In this document: positions 16,945 through 26,850 of the stretch, one piece after another
How the letters are laid out: the number at the start of each line of letters is the position of its first letter
How positions within the stretch are numbered: the stretch's first letter is position 1
Source: Fischerella muscicola PCC 7414
Lineage (GTDB): Bacteria; Cyanobacteriota; Cyanobacteriia; Cyanobacteriales; Nostocaceae
Assembly (NCBI RefSeq): GCF_000317205.1
Contig: NZ_AJLK01000120.1
Span: forward strand, 1-41,199
Direction: 5' to 3'
DNA length: 41,199 bases
Made by a program: the position numbers and the translations under genes
Notes under the pieces: generated by a model
What the model was told of the DNA's origin: nothing
Seen by the model: only the letters and a program-made list of their open reading frames with translations
Database searches by the model: none

Positions 16945-17320
16945 CTATGATTTTTTTGGAAGTAATATATAGGTTAATGTTAAGTTCTGATGTAGATTAA
17001 GGTTTTGATTTATCTGTGTGTATCTGTGTTCGTTATTGATTAATTTTTGTTGTGGCTGCAAGTCATCTCGATAGTCCAATCTTTTTTGGGAAGGCGAACA
17101 CCGATGCACACCGATGAACACGGATAATTTATCTGTGTGTATCTGTGTTCATCTGTGTTCGTTATTGATTAATTTTTGTTGTGGCTGTAAGTCATCTCGA
17201 TAGTCCAATCTTTTTTGGGAAGACGAACACCGATGAACACTGATGTAGACGCCCCTAAGGGTGGCTTCCCGAAGGGTACACAGATGGTTATTGAGTGGTC
17301 TTGCTTGAGTTCTCAATGAG
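16945..17320. repeat. Tandemly duplicated intergenic block
   Basis: A block of about 98 bp (17009-17106) recurs at 17128-17235 with one internal 10-bp repeat of ATCTGTGTTC and few substitutions. Both copies contain CGTTATTGATTAATTTTTGT and CAATCTTTTTTGGGAA, and are bounded by CACCGATGAACAC/ATCTGTGT motifs that are complementary to each other. A GC-rich module (17243-17285, GGCTTCCCGAAGGGTACAC) follows. No gene is supported. Confidence 0.85.
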
Positions 17321-20300
17321 CTAAAATCTTGTTTCGTACTGAATTTCTGCTCGACTTTCATCAGTTAAATTAGTAGAACCTCTGATGACTAGTTGATCGC
17401 TGAGTTCATAAAGCAAGTTGTAACGGAAGGATTCGTTGCCATAAAAAACCCGTGATACTGAAAAAGAAATATCGTTAGAAATACCAATTGCTGCCTCCGC
17501 TGCTAAACTAAGTACTGAACTTTCCCCACTACCTGTAGGTTCAATAGTCGGAAAGATTTGGAATTCTCTTAAACCAATTGCCTCAGCCAGTTGACTAATT
17601 CTGCCTTGAAAGTCAGAAAATATCTGAGAGTTAGTTAGAGTAGCAATGCCAATGCTGGTTGCATCAGGCTGACCAAAGACGTTGATAAAAGAACCTCCTA
17701 ATAAAGCAACAATTTCTGCTTCTGTACGACTAGGTTCACTGGTTAATTGCAAATTCTCAGATAATCTACTGGCAGGCCCTTGCACACTAGCTTGAATGCG
17801 AACGGTGTTGAAAGTACCCAAGGCATTGGCAGAAGAATCGTTAATCTCGGTCGATGTAGGTGTGGTCGGTAAACGACTCCTGTTATATTGTGGAACCAAT
17901 GTGACTAGTCGCACATCTAAAATCGGGTCAAGTCCCAGCCTGGGAGTGAATGTGGCGGTTTGTTCGTACCCACGCGCTAGGGTAAATCGAGTCACAAATA
18001 AATTGACTTGACCTTGTTTGAGATTTATCACTCCTTGCGGTCGAGGATTTGCTAAAGTACCGTTGAGGGTTATATCTCCCTCTGTGACAAAGCTGAACAG
18101 TGGTTCTTGGGTGACACGCACATCATCATCTAGAATTACCCGGAAATCTGCAAATTCTATAGGTAAATTAATAGACGATGGGCTGGGAGAAGGTGAAGAA
18201 TTGGCTGTGCTTTGTGTCTGCTTTGGAGGAGTGTTTGTAGTTGTAGTCGCAGGTGTTTGTAGAAATATCTGGCTATTTGTTACAGAATTATTTGCAGGTG
18301 TTGTGCCTGTGCTTGCAGAAGCTTCACCATTTTGATTTAAAGATATCTCACCGTCTTGGAGTTGCACATTTCCACCCAGTCGGGGAGATTGCGCTGTGCC
18401 TCTAATCACCACATTCCCACTTACTTCTCCTGCATATAATTGTGGTAAATTCAACATGAGGTTGTCTAACACGACAGTGAGAGGGTTTGTCGCTGCTTGC
18501 TGTAGCGCGTTCTGAGTGGCAAAAATTGGTAGGATACCCGACGCTATTAATTGTCCCTGACTATATCTTCCTTGTAGACCTTCTACGTTGAAGCGATCGC
18601 CTGCAAAGCGAATTGTTCCTGTAACATCTGTCAGTGGTTGGGAGAGGTTGGGAGATTTCAATGTGGCATTTCTAATTGTGGCAATACCAGTAGTATTGGG
18701 CTGGCTGAATGTACCATCAACTTGCAGATTGACGCTTCCCTCACCTCCAACCCAACTGACTTGGTTAGTCAATGCGTTTAACACCGCCAAGCCTTCATTT
18801 TCTACATAGGCATTCAGGCTGATTTGGTTGCTGTCTGGTTTGACTGTAGCAAAAGGTAACTCAAATGGAATGTTACCTGTAATTTCTACTGGTTCTGTAC
18901 CTGTTCCCGTTACTGAAATGGTGCTACCAAAATTTAAGCGAGCATTGTTATAGTTCAAACTTACTTCTGCTGTTTGGATCGATTGGTTATTAATACTGCC
19001 ATCTACCAACGCGATTTCCCCAATCGCAGTAGGATTATTTAAACTACCCGCCAGAGTCACAAAGGCATTCAAATTACCCGTAACTTCTACAGGTAGGTTT
19101 GGCAAAAAAGCCTCGACTAGTTCCACAGGCAATGCTTGGACTCGCACCTGTCCAGATAGTTGTTCCTGACTCAACTGTCCATTAAAAGCTAGGAGTGATC
19201 CATCTAAATTCACCCGTAGGGGTACTAACCTCACAACACCATCTGCAAAACTGCCATTGGCAACAACTTCGTTAATTTTGTAATCACCCCACACCCAGTT
19301 AGCACCTGTGAGGTTAAAGCTGGTATTCAACCCTGTTTGTAAAGTGCCTGTAACTTCAATTTGTCCGCTAATTGGCCCACTTAATTCTGCGAGGGTTGGT
19401 ACTCGTGCTTGTTGCTGTTGCTGCTGCTGTTGTGTTACCAAGTTTGAAATTTCATTATACAACTGCAATTGGGTTGCTAAAGATGCATTCGGTTGACCGA
19501 CAGGTACAGTCGCAAGTGCTTCTGCACCAGCGAAGTCTGGAGGTTCAAAGCCAGTGGCAATGTCTGAAAAGTTATAGATATTGAGGGCAGATAATATGTT
19601 CTCTACTCTGGCTTGGTCGAAGCTAAGTTGAAAATTTAAGGGTTGATTACCTGTAGTGGGGAATTTACCACTGAGTTGGTAACGACCTTGACCTTGTCGC
19701 AATTCGCCTTCTGAGAGACTGGCGATACCATCAGCAAAACCAATGCGTCCCCGAAATTCATCGGCGGTGAATCTGCCGATCTTGGGTTGAGTAATAGCCA
19801 CATCACCTATAACGGAGGATTCGCTTAAATTAGCGACAAAATTTCCAGATAAATCTCCTGCAACTGGCCCGATATTTCTCGTACCACCAGGAATTAAACT
19901 TTGCGCTACAGATAAGGGAAAGTCTCGCAGGTTGACTAGGAGATTGTCTCCTTGAGTTCTACCAGTGGCGACAGTACCATCACGTCTAATTAAAAATGAT
20001 ATCGGGCGATTGTCAGGGCTAAGGTTTAAGGCAATTTGGTCTTGTTGACCTCGCAGTTGCAGTTGGCTTCCTTGTTCTGGTTGGTAACTAACCTGACCAG
20101 TTAACACAGGATCAAATGCTAAATCATTAACCTTAAAGTTCTCTAATTGGATATTACCAGAAGCGACGGGAGTGCTGGGAGTGCCTGTGATTGTGCCATT
20201 GAAATCAAGTGTACCTGCGATCGCTAAATTACCAGGCAACTGAAAGGGCAGGTTTTGCAAGTTGTAATTCTGTGCCAATACATCTAAATTGAAGTTTTGC

Positions 20301-22618
20301 ACTTGTGGCGTGGTTGTGTCTGCAAAGGAAATCGCCACCGTACCCGCAGCCCTCAAACCTGGTGTAGTTGCCTGTACAATTCGTAACTGCTCACCGTTCC
20401 ATTGAAATTGGGCTGTTAGTGATTGTTGCAGTTGGGCTAAACCTTGAGAAAGGCGTACTTGTCCAGCTGCTTGAATGGTGGATGGTTGAAACGATGCTAC
20501 AGTTCCCGTTAAGTCAACGCGGCCATTGAGTTGACCACGTAAATTTTCGGAGAAAGTATTAAGTTGAATTTGGGAAGCATTAGCAACTGCTTGCCAGCGA
20601 CCGTTATTGAGGCGAATATTATTTAGGTTTAATGTGCCTGATGCTACATTAACACTTGCCTGGCCTGCGGCCTGAATATCTACAAGTTGGAAGGAATCGG
20701 TCGTTCCCGATAAACGTAAGTTAGCATTAGTGACTTGTCCTTGTATATTTTCGGCAATCCGACTCAGTGGAATTCGGGAAGCATTCGCTACTGCCTGCCA
20801 ACGACCGTTATTCAGCTGAATATCCCTGAGGTTTACGGTACTTTCTGCTAAATTGAGTCTAGCCTGACCAGTAGCTTGAATATCTGCAAGTTGGAAGGAA
20901 TCAGTAGTGCCAGCTAAATTAAACCGACCATTAACAATTCCTTGTTGATACTGCGGTGGCACTTGGGGAAAACTACTCAACTCAATGCCATTCGCATTAA
21001 CCACACCTTGCCAGCGATTATCTACGAGTTTTCCTGTTGCTGTAATTGTACCCCCCGCGACTTTGGCAACAGCATCCTCTAATCGCACAACTCCAGAGTT
21101 ATCAATAGCTACTTCCAGTCGTGCAGGGTAGGTTGCAGCAGGTGCTTCCACTTCTACTACTGTTTGCAAGTTACCTAAAGTACCTGAAACTTGCGTGTTT
21201 GCCGCTATATTGCCAATTTGAATTTGCGGTGATGCTTCGTAGGTTTTAGCGATCGCATCTCCTGGTAAATTCTGCCCCTGCAAGTTAAAAGCGACTCGGT
21301 TTTGAGTACCTAAAGCGACTCGACCACTACCAGTAATTTTGCCGCCGACGTTAGGAGTAGCTTGGATGTTAGCAAAAACTAGTTCATTGGGAGTCAGCCG
21401 CAAACTACTGCTAATTTGATTAAAAATGAGGCGATCGATTTGAGCAGCTTGGACAGTACTAACAATTCCTGTCGCGATAGGTTTTTGTAGCGCTCCCTGT
21501 ACTTTAATATTAGCTTGCACTGTTCCGTCAACAGGTACAGGTGACTTCACATTCAAAGAGTTTAAAACATTCTTGAGTTGAACTGGCTTTACCTGTGCCG
21601 TGAGATTATAACCAGTTTGAGTATTGATCGTTCCTTGTGCTTGCACTGGTACGCTACCGTAGAGCGTAGTCACATTTTCCAGGGCAATTTGTTGATTTTG
21701 GAAGTTGAGTTGACCTGTGGTGTTAGAAATTTTTGTGGGAATGTTAGCAACTTGTGCAGTGATTTGATTTAATCCCACGGTTCCAAAAATAGCAATTTCT
21801 GGCTGATTCTGTTGTAATTGAACTGTTAAGTCACCTCCCACACGGCCAGCGAGTATATCTACTGGCGTTTCCACTAACCGAGAAAGATCAGATGCTAGCA
21901 ATTGGGAGGCATTTATCTTCAGGTTAGTTTGTCCTATGCTGGGGCGTGTATTGCCAACAATTTGTAAATCACCACCGTTAGCAGGTTGACTATTGAATTT
22001 AAAGGTAATCAGTTGATTTCGTTCCAGAAAACGAGCTGCACCATTGACTTGATTAAATCCCACAGCAGCTTTGGGTTTTTTTGCTTGGGAAGTTGGTTGT
22101 AGAGTTAAATCTCCACTTTTAACCTCAATCCCCTCCAATTCAGTTTGAATAAAACCTGTCTGTTCTTCTGCACTAGGCTTAATTGCTGTTGTTATCCAGC
22201 GACCTTGTTGATCCTGTTCAATATAAATATCTGGTTGGACTAAGGTTACATTAAGCTTTAAAGTTCGATTTGTAATTAGTTGCCAAGGATCAAATTGTAC
22301 TTGGACAGCCTTAGTCTTAAGATTATCTGGATCTGTGGGGGTTGCGGGCACGGATGATGGGCCAAATCGCAGGCTATTCCAAGAAAAATCCTCAACTTTG
22401 CCTACTTGCACAGGTCGTCCGAGTAATTGCTGAAGATTTGTTTGTACTAATGGTGCTAGCTTATTGTTGATAAAAGTCCAAGCCCACCAAGCACCCCCTG
22501 CAATTCCAACTAGCAAAATCACACCCAGAGTCATACCAGTACGACTTAACAGCAGGAACCAGAAGTGTCTATTGGCATTAGACTGAGGTTGGTTATCTGG
22601 ATTAGGAGAGCCTGTCAT
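17321..22618 (-). CDS. tamB: Translocation and assembly module protein TamB (DUF490)
   Basis: The protein has 1765 residues, longer than the roughly 1260 of E. coli TamB but usual for cyanobacteria. A single membrane helix lies near the N-terminus (about residues 27-50, TGMTLGVILLVGIAGGAWWAW). The body is beta-rich repetitive sequence with AsmA/TamB-like segments, and the C-terminal 430 residues (ending IQYETRF) are the DUF490 domain, with GEASASTGTTPAN-type linkers before it. TamB proteins span the periplasm as a hydrophobic groove and are thought to carry lipids or assist outer-membrane protein assembly together with an Omp85 partner. That partner is not in the window. An internal 68-70-residue unit occurs three times (about 529-729, LNNGRWQAVANAS), and there is a run of eight Gln near residue 1065. 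Confidence 0.92.
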   Translation of the reverse strand: MTGSPNPDNQPQSNANRHFWFLLLSRTGMTLGVILLVGIAGGAWWAWTFINNKLAPLVQTNLQQLLGRPVQVGKVEDFSWNSLRFGPSSVPATPTDPDNLKTKAVQVQFDPWQLITNRTLKLNVTLVQPDIYIEQDQQGRWITTAIKPSAEEQTGFIQTELEGIEVKSGDLTLQPTSQAKKPKAAVGFNQVNGAARFLERNQLITFKFNSQPANGGDLQIVGNTRPSIGQTNLKINASQLLASDLSRLVETPVDILAGRVGGDLTVQLQQNQPEIAIFGTVGLNQITAQVANIPTKISNTTGQLNFQNQQIALENVTTLYGSVPVQAQGTINTQTGYNLTAQVKPVQLKNVLNSLNVKSPVPVDGTVQANIKVQGALQKPIATGIVSTVQAAQIDRLIFNQISSSLRLTPNELVFANIQATPNVGGKITGSGRVALGTQNRVAFNLQGQNLPGDAIAKTYEASPQIQIGNIAANTQVSGTLGNLQTVVEVEAPAATYPARLEVAIDNSGVVRLEDAVAKVAGGTITATGKLVDNRWQGVVNANGIELSSFPQVPPQYQQGIVNGRFNLAGTTDSFQLADIQATGQARLNLAESTVNLRDIQLNNGRWQAVANASRIPLSRIAENIQGQVTNANLRLSGTTDSFQLVDIQAAGQASVNVASGTLNLNNIRLNNGRWQAVANASQIQLNTFSENLRGQLNGRVDLTGTVASFQPSTIQAAGQVRLSQGLAQLQQSLTAQFQWNGEQLRIVQATTPGLRAAGTVAISFADTTTPQVQNFNLDVLAQNYNLQNLPFQLPGNLAIAGTLDFNGTITGTPSTPVASGNIQLENFKVNDLAFDPVLTGQVSYQPEQGSQLQLRGQQDQIALNLSPDNRPISFLIRRDGTVATGRTQGDNLLVNLRDFPLSVAQSLIPGGTRNIGPVAGDLSGNFVANLSESSVIGDVAITQPKIGRFTADEFRGRIGFADGIASLSEGELRQGQGRYQLSGKFPTTGNQPLNFQLSFDQARVENILSALNIYNFSDIATGFEPPDFAGAEALATVPVGQPNASLATQLQLYNEISNLVTQQQQQQQQARVPTLAELSGPISGQIEVTGTLQTGLNTSFNLTGANWVWGDYKINEVVANGSFADGVVRLVPLRVNLDGSLLAFNGQLSQEQLSGQVRVQALPVELVEAFLPNLPVEVTGNLNAFVTLAGSLNNPTAIGEIALVDGSINNQSIQTAEVSLNYNNARLNFGSTISVTGTGTEPVEITGNIPFELPFATVKPDSNQISLNAYVENEGLAVLNALTNQVSWVGGEGSVNLQVDGTFSQPNTTGIATIRNATLKSPNLSQPLTDVTGTIRFAGDRFNVEGLQGRYSQGQLIASGILPIFATQNALQQAATNPLTVVLDNLMLNLPQLYAGEVSGNVVIRGTAQSPRLGGNVQLQDGEISLNQNGEASASTGTTPANNSVTNSQIFLQTPATTTTNTPPKQTQSTANSSPSPSPSSINLPIEFADFRVILDDDVRVTQEPLFSFVTEGDITLNGTLANPRPQGVINLKQGQVNLFVTRFTLARGYEQTATFTPRLGLDPILDVRLVTLVPQYNRSRLPTTPTSTEINDSSANALGTFNTVRIQASVQGPASRLSENLQLTSEPSRTEAEIVALLGGSFINVFGQPDATSIGIATLTNSQIFSDFQGRISQLAEAIGLREFQIFPTIEPTGSGESSVLSLAAEAAIGISNDISFSVSRVFYGNESFRYNLLYELSDQLVIRGSTNLTDESRAEIQYETRF

Positions 22619-23054
22619 TTTGGTTTAAAAAATACTACTGGAGATGGCGCTAAAACATAGCTAGTACAAAAAGGCAGAAAGCACAAGGGGCATAGGGCAA
22701 AGGTATATAGTAGATTCCCAATTCCCTTTTTTATGGGTTTTGCTGTACGTTCTACAACTAGTTATTTTTGTTTTTTTGCAATAGGGATAGCTTTTTATCG
22801 TTATATAAAACATCTACCAAAAGCAAGGGAATTGACACTCTCCGCCCTACAAGGGCGAAGATTCTTCATTCTTAGACCCAACTTGCTCATACAAGATTTC
22901 TCCAGTTTGAGAAGATACCCTCAGTTTTTATGACTGAATATCCTTTACACCTTCACCCTATTCGCGGTCGAGTATTGATTATTTTCTAATTTTTGTTATA
23001 TTTATTTACATAAATTTACAAAATCTCATGCAATTATGCATAAGTGTTGCAATC
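22619..23054. other. Intergenic region with possible IS end
   Basis: Upstream of tamB and of the pentapeptide gene. It contains a small GC hairpin typical of IS200/IS605 ends (listed separately) and AT-rich sequence before 23055. No gene is supported; the 66-codon plus frame (22733-22933) overlaps the IS-like hairpin and has no recognisable product. Confidence 0.5.
22831..22866. mobile_element. Possible IS200/IS605 end remnant
   Basis: The string ATTGACACTC, the hairpin CGCCCT-ACA-AGGGCG (22843-22857) and AAGATTCTT follow each other. This resembles the subterminal hairpin next to TnpB-type genes of IS200/IS605 elements in cyanobacteria. No tnpA or tnpB reading frame is nearby, so it would be a solo end or remnant. 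Confidence 0.4.
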
Positions 23055-23687
23055 ATGGATGCTAATGACATTCTCAAACGCTATGCTGCGGGCAACAGAC
23101 ATTTCTTAAGGATGAGCTTGCAACTGGTTAACTTGAATGATATTTGTTTAGTTGGAATTAACTTTGGTCAGAGTAATCTGAGTGGGGCTAATCTATCAGG
23201 AGCTTGTTTGCGCGGAGCGAATTTCAATGAAGCAAAATTGGTAGAAACAACTCTCTGGAGGACTGATTTAAGGGATTCCTTATTAATTTGGGCTGATTTG
23301 AGCAAAGCTTGTCTAATTCGAGCAATCCTTACAAAAGCCGATTTGCACAACGCTATATTAACTAGAGCAGACCTGCGACTAGCTGATTTACGCTATGCTG
23401 ATTTGGGTAATGCAAATCTAGAAGGTGCGGATCTGCGCTATGCTGACTTAACTGGTGCTAATTTGGCTGGTGCAAATCTAAGTAAGACAAATTTAACTGG
23501 TGCAAATTTGAGTAAAGTAGACTTGTATAACGCGAATATGTCTAAAGCTGTTTTATCGAGAACAGATTTGCGTTATGCGGATATAAGTTGCACCAATATA
23601 GATGGTATTGATCTGTGTGATGTGAATTTGAGTGGCGCTTGTTTGCCTGAATCATTATTTTCCTGTGCTTTGGAATTAACGAATTAA
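23055..23687 (+). CDS. Pentapeptide-repeat protein
   Basis: From ATG 23055 the protein has 210 residues (MDANDILKRYAAGNRHF..., a common N-terminus for this family in cyanobacteria); an upstream ATG at 23028 would add nine residues that do not fit. From about residue 35 to 195 the sequence is almost entirely A(D/N)LXX pentapeptides, as in NLSGANLSGACLRGANF and ADLTGANLAGANLSKTNL. These fold into a right-handed square beta-helix. Cysteines replace small residues at several positions. Functions in this family vary and none can be assigned. No signal peptide or membrane helix is seen. It lies 24 bp from the converging one-helix peptide gene. Confidence 0.9.
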   Translation: MDANDILKRYAAGNRHFLRMSLQLVNLNDICLVGINFGQSNLSGANLSGACLRGANFNEAKLVETTLWRTDLRDSLLIWADLSKACLIRAILTKADLHNAILTRADLRLADLRYADLGNANLEGADLRYADLTGANLAGANLSKTNLTGANLSKVDLYNANMSKAVLSRTDLRYADISCTNIDGIDLCDVNLSGACLPESLFSCALELTN

Positions 23688-23711
23688 AAATAGGAAAATT
23701 TCAAACTTTTG

Positions 23712-23894
23712 CTAGAAGCCATGCTGGTCATATTTTTGTGACCCCATTTCTCGCAAGTTGCGAACAGCCAGAAAAGCGATTGTATAAGCGATCACGAACA
23801 ATAAAATTAGTGTGATTGAAATAGACCCTTTAAAAGATTTTCCGATAGGGGTTGTAGCTCCGGTTGTTTTCTTGCTATACTTATCTGAGTTCAT
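23712..23894 (-). CDS. Small single-helix membrane protein (60 aa)
   Basis: A 60-residue frame with a polar, basic N-terminus (MNSDKYSKKTTGATTPIGKSFKG), one clear transmembrane helix (about 27-46, SITLILLFVIAYTIAFLAV) and a charged tail (RNLREMGSQKYDQHGF). It is not a photosystem small subunit that I recognise. Its composition and compact gene fit a real small membrane protein. It converges on the pentapeptide-repeat gene and diverges from tRNA-Gly. No ribosome binding site is obvious, so the call is moderate. Confidence 0.5.
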   Translation of the reverse strand: MNSDKYSKKTTGATTPIGKSFKGSISITLILLFVIAYTIAFLAVRNLREMGSQKYDQHGF

Positions 23895-23978
23895 ACATAA
23901 GCCAATGGCTTGTGAAGAAGCTTATTGAATAGTATTTTTGTACTGTTTGTGAGTGAACTTTAATAGAAGTCTCTTTTC

Positions 23979-24049
23979 GCGGGCATAGTTTAGTGGTAAA
24001 ACCATAGCCTTCCAAGCTATTGATGCGGGTTCGATTCCCGCTGCCCGCT
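23979..24049 (+). tRNA. trnG: tRNA-Gly (anticodon UCC)
   Basis: A 71-nt cloverleaf can be drawn: acceptor GCGGGCA (23979-23985) with TGCCCGC (24042-24048), anticodon arm ATAGC-CTTCCAA-GCTAT with anticodon TCC, and T arm GCGGG-TTCGATT-CCCGC (24025-24041). The discriminator is T and no CCA is encoded. It reads GGA/GGG codons. The glycyl-tRNA synthetase beta-subunit gene follows 533 bp downstream on the same strand. Confidence 0.97.
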
Positions 24050-24582
24050 TTCAGCGTATAATTGTAGCATTTTTCAACCCAGAGGGGTAGTGATTTGACA
24101 CGAGTCGGATATATTTCATGAACCTAACCTCCCATCTCAAACGAATTTGGGGCGGGGGACGAAAGACTACTCCAAGTGGATTGAAAGGCTTATTCAATTA
24201 GTCTATTACAAGTAAACTAGTACTCGACCACATAAGTTTTGACTCTTTGCGAGGGGTCAGATCCCCGACTTTTTAAAAAAGTCGGGGATCTGGCCAACCT
24301 ATCAAAATCAATTTGGTGAACTACCACTCTACCTTGAAGCCTATGAGCGCGTCTAAGTTAAATGACATCTCCTGGTTGTGGGGAATTGACTGTGAGAGTC
24401 TAGTATGTTAGTTGTTAGCCGTTAAAGTACTGGCAATAATCCCAAGTGTGGTCAGATGATAAAATTCATAAAAGTCTAACCTATACAGAAAAATGTATAG
24501 CATTTATGTATTATTTTAGACGGCAATTCAACAACAAAACACTTAATTAACCAAGCTATTTGTGTAGCAACTGTGTAGCATT
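24050..24582. other. Spacer between tRNA-Gly and glyS
   Basis: Contains one copy of a 103-bp MITE-like element (listed separately) and otherwise unremarkable AT-rich sequence. The last 60 bp before glyS contain GTAGCAACTGTGTAGCA, a partial direct repeat of TGTAGCA, just upstream of the start. No further tRNA or gene was found. Confidence 0.5.
24218..24320. mobile_element. MITE-like element, copy 1
   Basis: A 103-bp unit runs from TAGTACTCGACCACATAAG to CAATTTGGTGAA. It has imperfect terminal inverted repeats (ACCACATAAGTTTTGA against the reverse complement of TCAAAATCAATTTGGT) and a central 15-bp stem (GATCCCCGACTTTTT and its complement). The second copy at 30177-30279 has the same length and only a few differences. 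There is no coding capacity. Confidence 0.75.
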
Positions 24583-26766
24583 ATGCTTATAAAGCCTAAA
24601 AATACTGATAGAAAAGAGAACTTAGCATTTTTATTAGAAGTTGGTACAGAAGAATTACCCGCAAGCTTTTTGAGTAGCGCTGTTGCACAGTGGAAATCGC
24701 TGATTCCTCAAAGTCTCCAAGAACATAACTTAAAGAGTGAATCTGTAGAAATTTATGGTACTCCCCGACGTTTAGCAGTTCTAATCAAAGGTTTACCATC
24801 CCAGCAAGCCGACAGAGAAGAAGAAATAAAAGGCCCACCCGCACAAACTGCTTTCAAAGATGGCAAACCCACCCCAGCAGCACAAGGTTTTGCCAAAAAG
24901 CAAGGTGTGGAACTCGATGCTTTGGAAATTCGCAACACTGACAAAGGGGATTTTGTTTTTGTACGCAAGTTGATTGCTGGTCGTCAGATAGCAGAGATTT
25001 TAACAGAACTTGTTCCCCAGTGGATTTTCGCCTTAAAAGGTAAGCGGTTGATGCGCTGGGGTGATGGAGATTTGCGGTTTTCTCGTCCCATCCGTTGGCT
25101 GGTAAGTTTGTTAGATGATGCTGTTTTGCCGATAGAATTGGTGAATGGTTCCGAGACGATTAAAAGCGATCGCACCTCTCAAGGTCATCGGGTTTTACAT
25201 CCCCAACCAGTTACAATTCCCCAAGCTACTGATTATGTGAGTGTGTTGCGTTTAGCTTCGGTTGTTGTGAATGTTGAGGAACGGACAAATATTATTGTTG
25301 AAGAAGTCCAAAATGCCAACAAGTTAAATGGTTCTGTAGAAATTTACCCAGATTTATTAGAGGAAGTCACAAACCTAGTCGAATGGCCTTCTGCGGTAAT
25401 TGGTGAATTTGAAAGCGAATTTTTGGATTTGCCTACAGAAGTTATTACTACTGTAATGGTGCATCACCAGCGTTATTTTCCTGTATTTAAAGATAGCAAA
25501 CAGCAAGAATTGCTGCCGTATTTTATCACCATTTCTAATGGCGATCCAGCAAAATCAGATATCGTTGCCGTTGGTAATGCCAGAGTGATTCGCGCTCGTT
25601 TAGCTGATGGTAAATTTTTCTATGATGCTGATTTAAAAAATCCTTTAGATAGTTTTTTACCCCAGCTAGCAAAAGTTACTTTTCAAGAAGATTTGGGTTC
25701 ACTGTTAGATAAAGTCGGACGCATCTCGAAAATTGCTGCACAGATTGCTGAACAATTACAATTAAGCCCAGAACAAAGTCATTATATCCACCGTGCCGCT
25801 TTATTATGCAAAGCTGATTTAGTCAGTCAAATGGTCTATGAATTCCCAGAGTTACAGGGAATCATGGGACAAAAATATGCCTTAGCAAGTGGAGAAGGAG
25901 AAGCTGTAGCAACAGCAATTTTTGAGCATTATTTGCCTCGTGGTGCAGATGATATTTTGCCACAAACAATAACAGGTCAAGTTGTAGGTTTGGCAGACAG
26001 ATTAGATACTTTAGTCGGTATCTTTGGTTTGGGGATGATTCCCACAGGCTCTTCTGATCCCTTCGCCTTGCGACGGGCAGCAAATGCAGTTGTCAACATC
26101 ACATGGGCAGCAGATTTAGGAATTAATTTACAGCAGTTGTTGGAGCAAGTCGCCACAGATTTTGTTGCCAACCATAACAAGAATAAAGAAGAATTAGTTG
26201 GGAATTTGCAAGAATTTTTCTTACAACGCATTCGCACTTTATTGCAGGAAGAAAAACAAATAGATTATGACTTGGTGAATGCTGTCTTGGGTGAAAATGA
26301 CTCAGAATATACCCAAAGGGCATTACAAGATTTATTGGATGTGCGCGATCGCGCCTTGTTCCTGCAAAAAATCCGCACAGATGGGACTTTAGATAAAATT
26401 TACGAAACCGTCAACCGTTCTACCCGTTTGGCAGCACAAGGAGATTTAGATACCAAACAGCTTGATCCTACGTCTATAGTGCAGCCAGAACTATTCCAAA
26501 AGTCCTGCGAGACGGCATTCTATCATGCCTTAGTCGAATTAGTCCCGCAAACTCAAGCTGCACAAAAGTCCCGCAATTATCAACAGTTGGTAGCAGCACT
26601 AGAAAAGATTGCTCCCACCGTGAGTAATTTTTTTGATGGGCCAGAAAGTGTTTTGGTTATAGACCCAGATCCCAATATTAAGCGTAATCGGTTAAATTTG
26701 CTGGGTTTGCTGCGTAATCACGCACGAGTACTAGCAGATTTTGGCGCAGTCGTAAAAAATTTGTAG
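24583..26766 (+). CDS. glyS: Glycyl-tRNA synthetase beta subunit
   Basis: The protein has 727 residues, normal for bacterial GlyS. The opening [21 protein letters not shown] is the family signature. Other blocks are [45 protein letters not shown] and the HD-like region ending at [32 protein letters not shown]; the C-terminal 150 residues form the anticodon-binding domain. It pairs with GlyQ (alpha subunit, not in the window) as an alpha2-beta2 enzyme charging tRNA-Gly. ATG 24583 gives 16 residues before the signature; relatives often start closer to it, so the true start might differ slightly. It is 54-84 bp upstream of murD on the same strand. Confidence 0.96.
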   Translation: MLIKPKNTDRKENLAFLLEVGTEELPASFLSSAVAQWKSLIPQSLQEHNLKSESVEIYGTPRRLAVLIKGLPSQQADREEEIKGPPAQTAFKDGKPTPAAQGFAKKQGVELDALEIRNTDKGDFVFVRKLIAGRQIAEILTELVPQWIFALKGKRLMRWGDGDLRFSRPIRWLVSLLDDAVLPIELVNGSETIKSDRTSQGHRVLHPQPVTIPQATDYVSVLRLASVVVNVEERTNIIVEEVQNANKLNGSVEIYPDLLEEVTNLVEWPSAVIGEFESEFLDLPTEVITTVMVHHQRYFPVFKDSKQQELLPYFITISNGDPAKSDIVAVGNARVIRARLADGKFFYDADLKNPLDSFLPQLAKVTFQEDLGSLLDKVGRISKIAAQIAEQLQLSPEQSHYIHRAALLCKADLVSQMVYEFPELQGIMGQKYALASGEGEAVATAIFEHYLPRGADDILPQTITGQVVGLADRLDTLVGIFGLGMIPTGSSDPFALRRAANAVVNITWAADLGINLQQLLEQVATDFVANHNKNKEELVGNLQEFFLQRIRTLLQEEKQIDYDLVNAVLGENDSEYTQRALQDLLDVRDRALFLQKIRTDGTLDKIYETVNRSTRLAAQGDLDTKQLDPTSIVQPELFQKSCETAFYHALVELVPQTQAAQKSRNYQQLVAALEKIAPTVSNFFDGPESVLVIDPDPNIKRNRLNLLGLLRNHARVLADFGAVVKNL

Positions 26767-26850
26767 CTAAAGTCTATAAAAATATGGTGTAAATTGTGCC
26801 AAGAAACGTTAGGATAAGGTGTGCTTAACCAGGGATTTCTGCTACAGTCT

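Noticed and set aside
17796-21772. Several plus-strand open frames of 60-105 codons
   Set aside because: They are antisense shadows of tamB, with no independent start context or protein-like composition.
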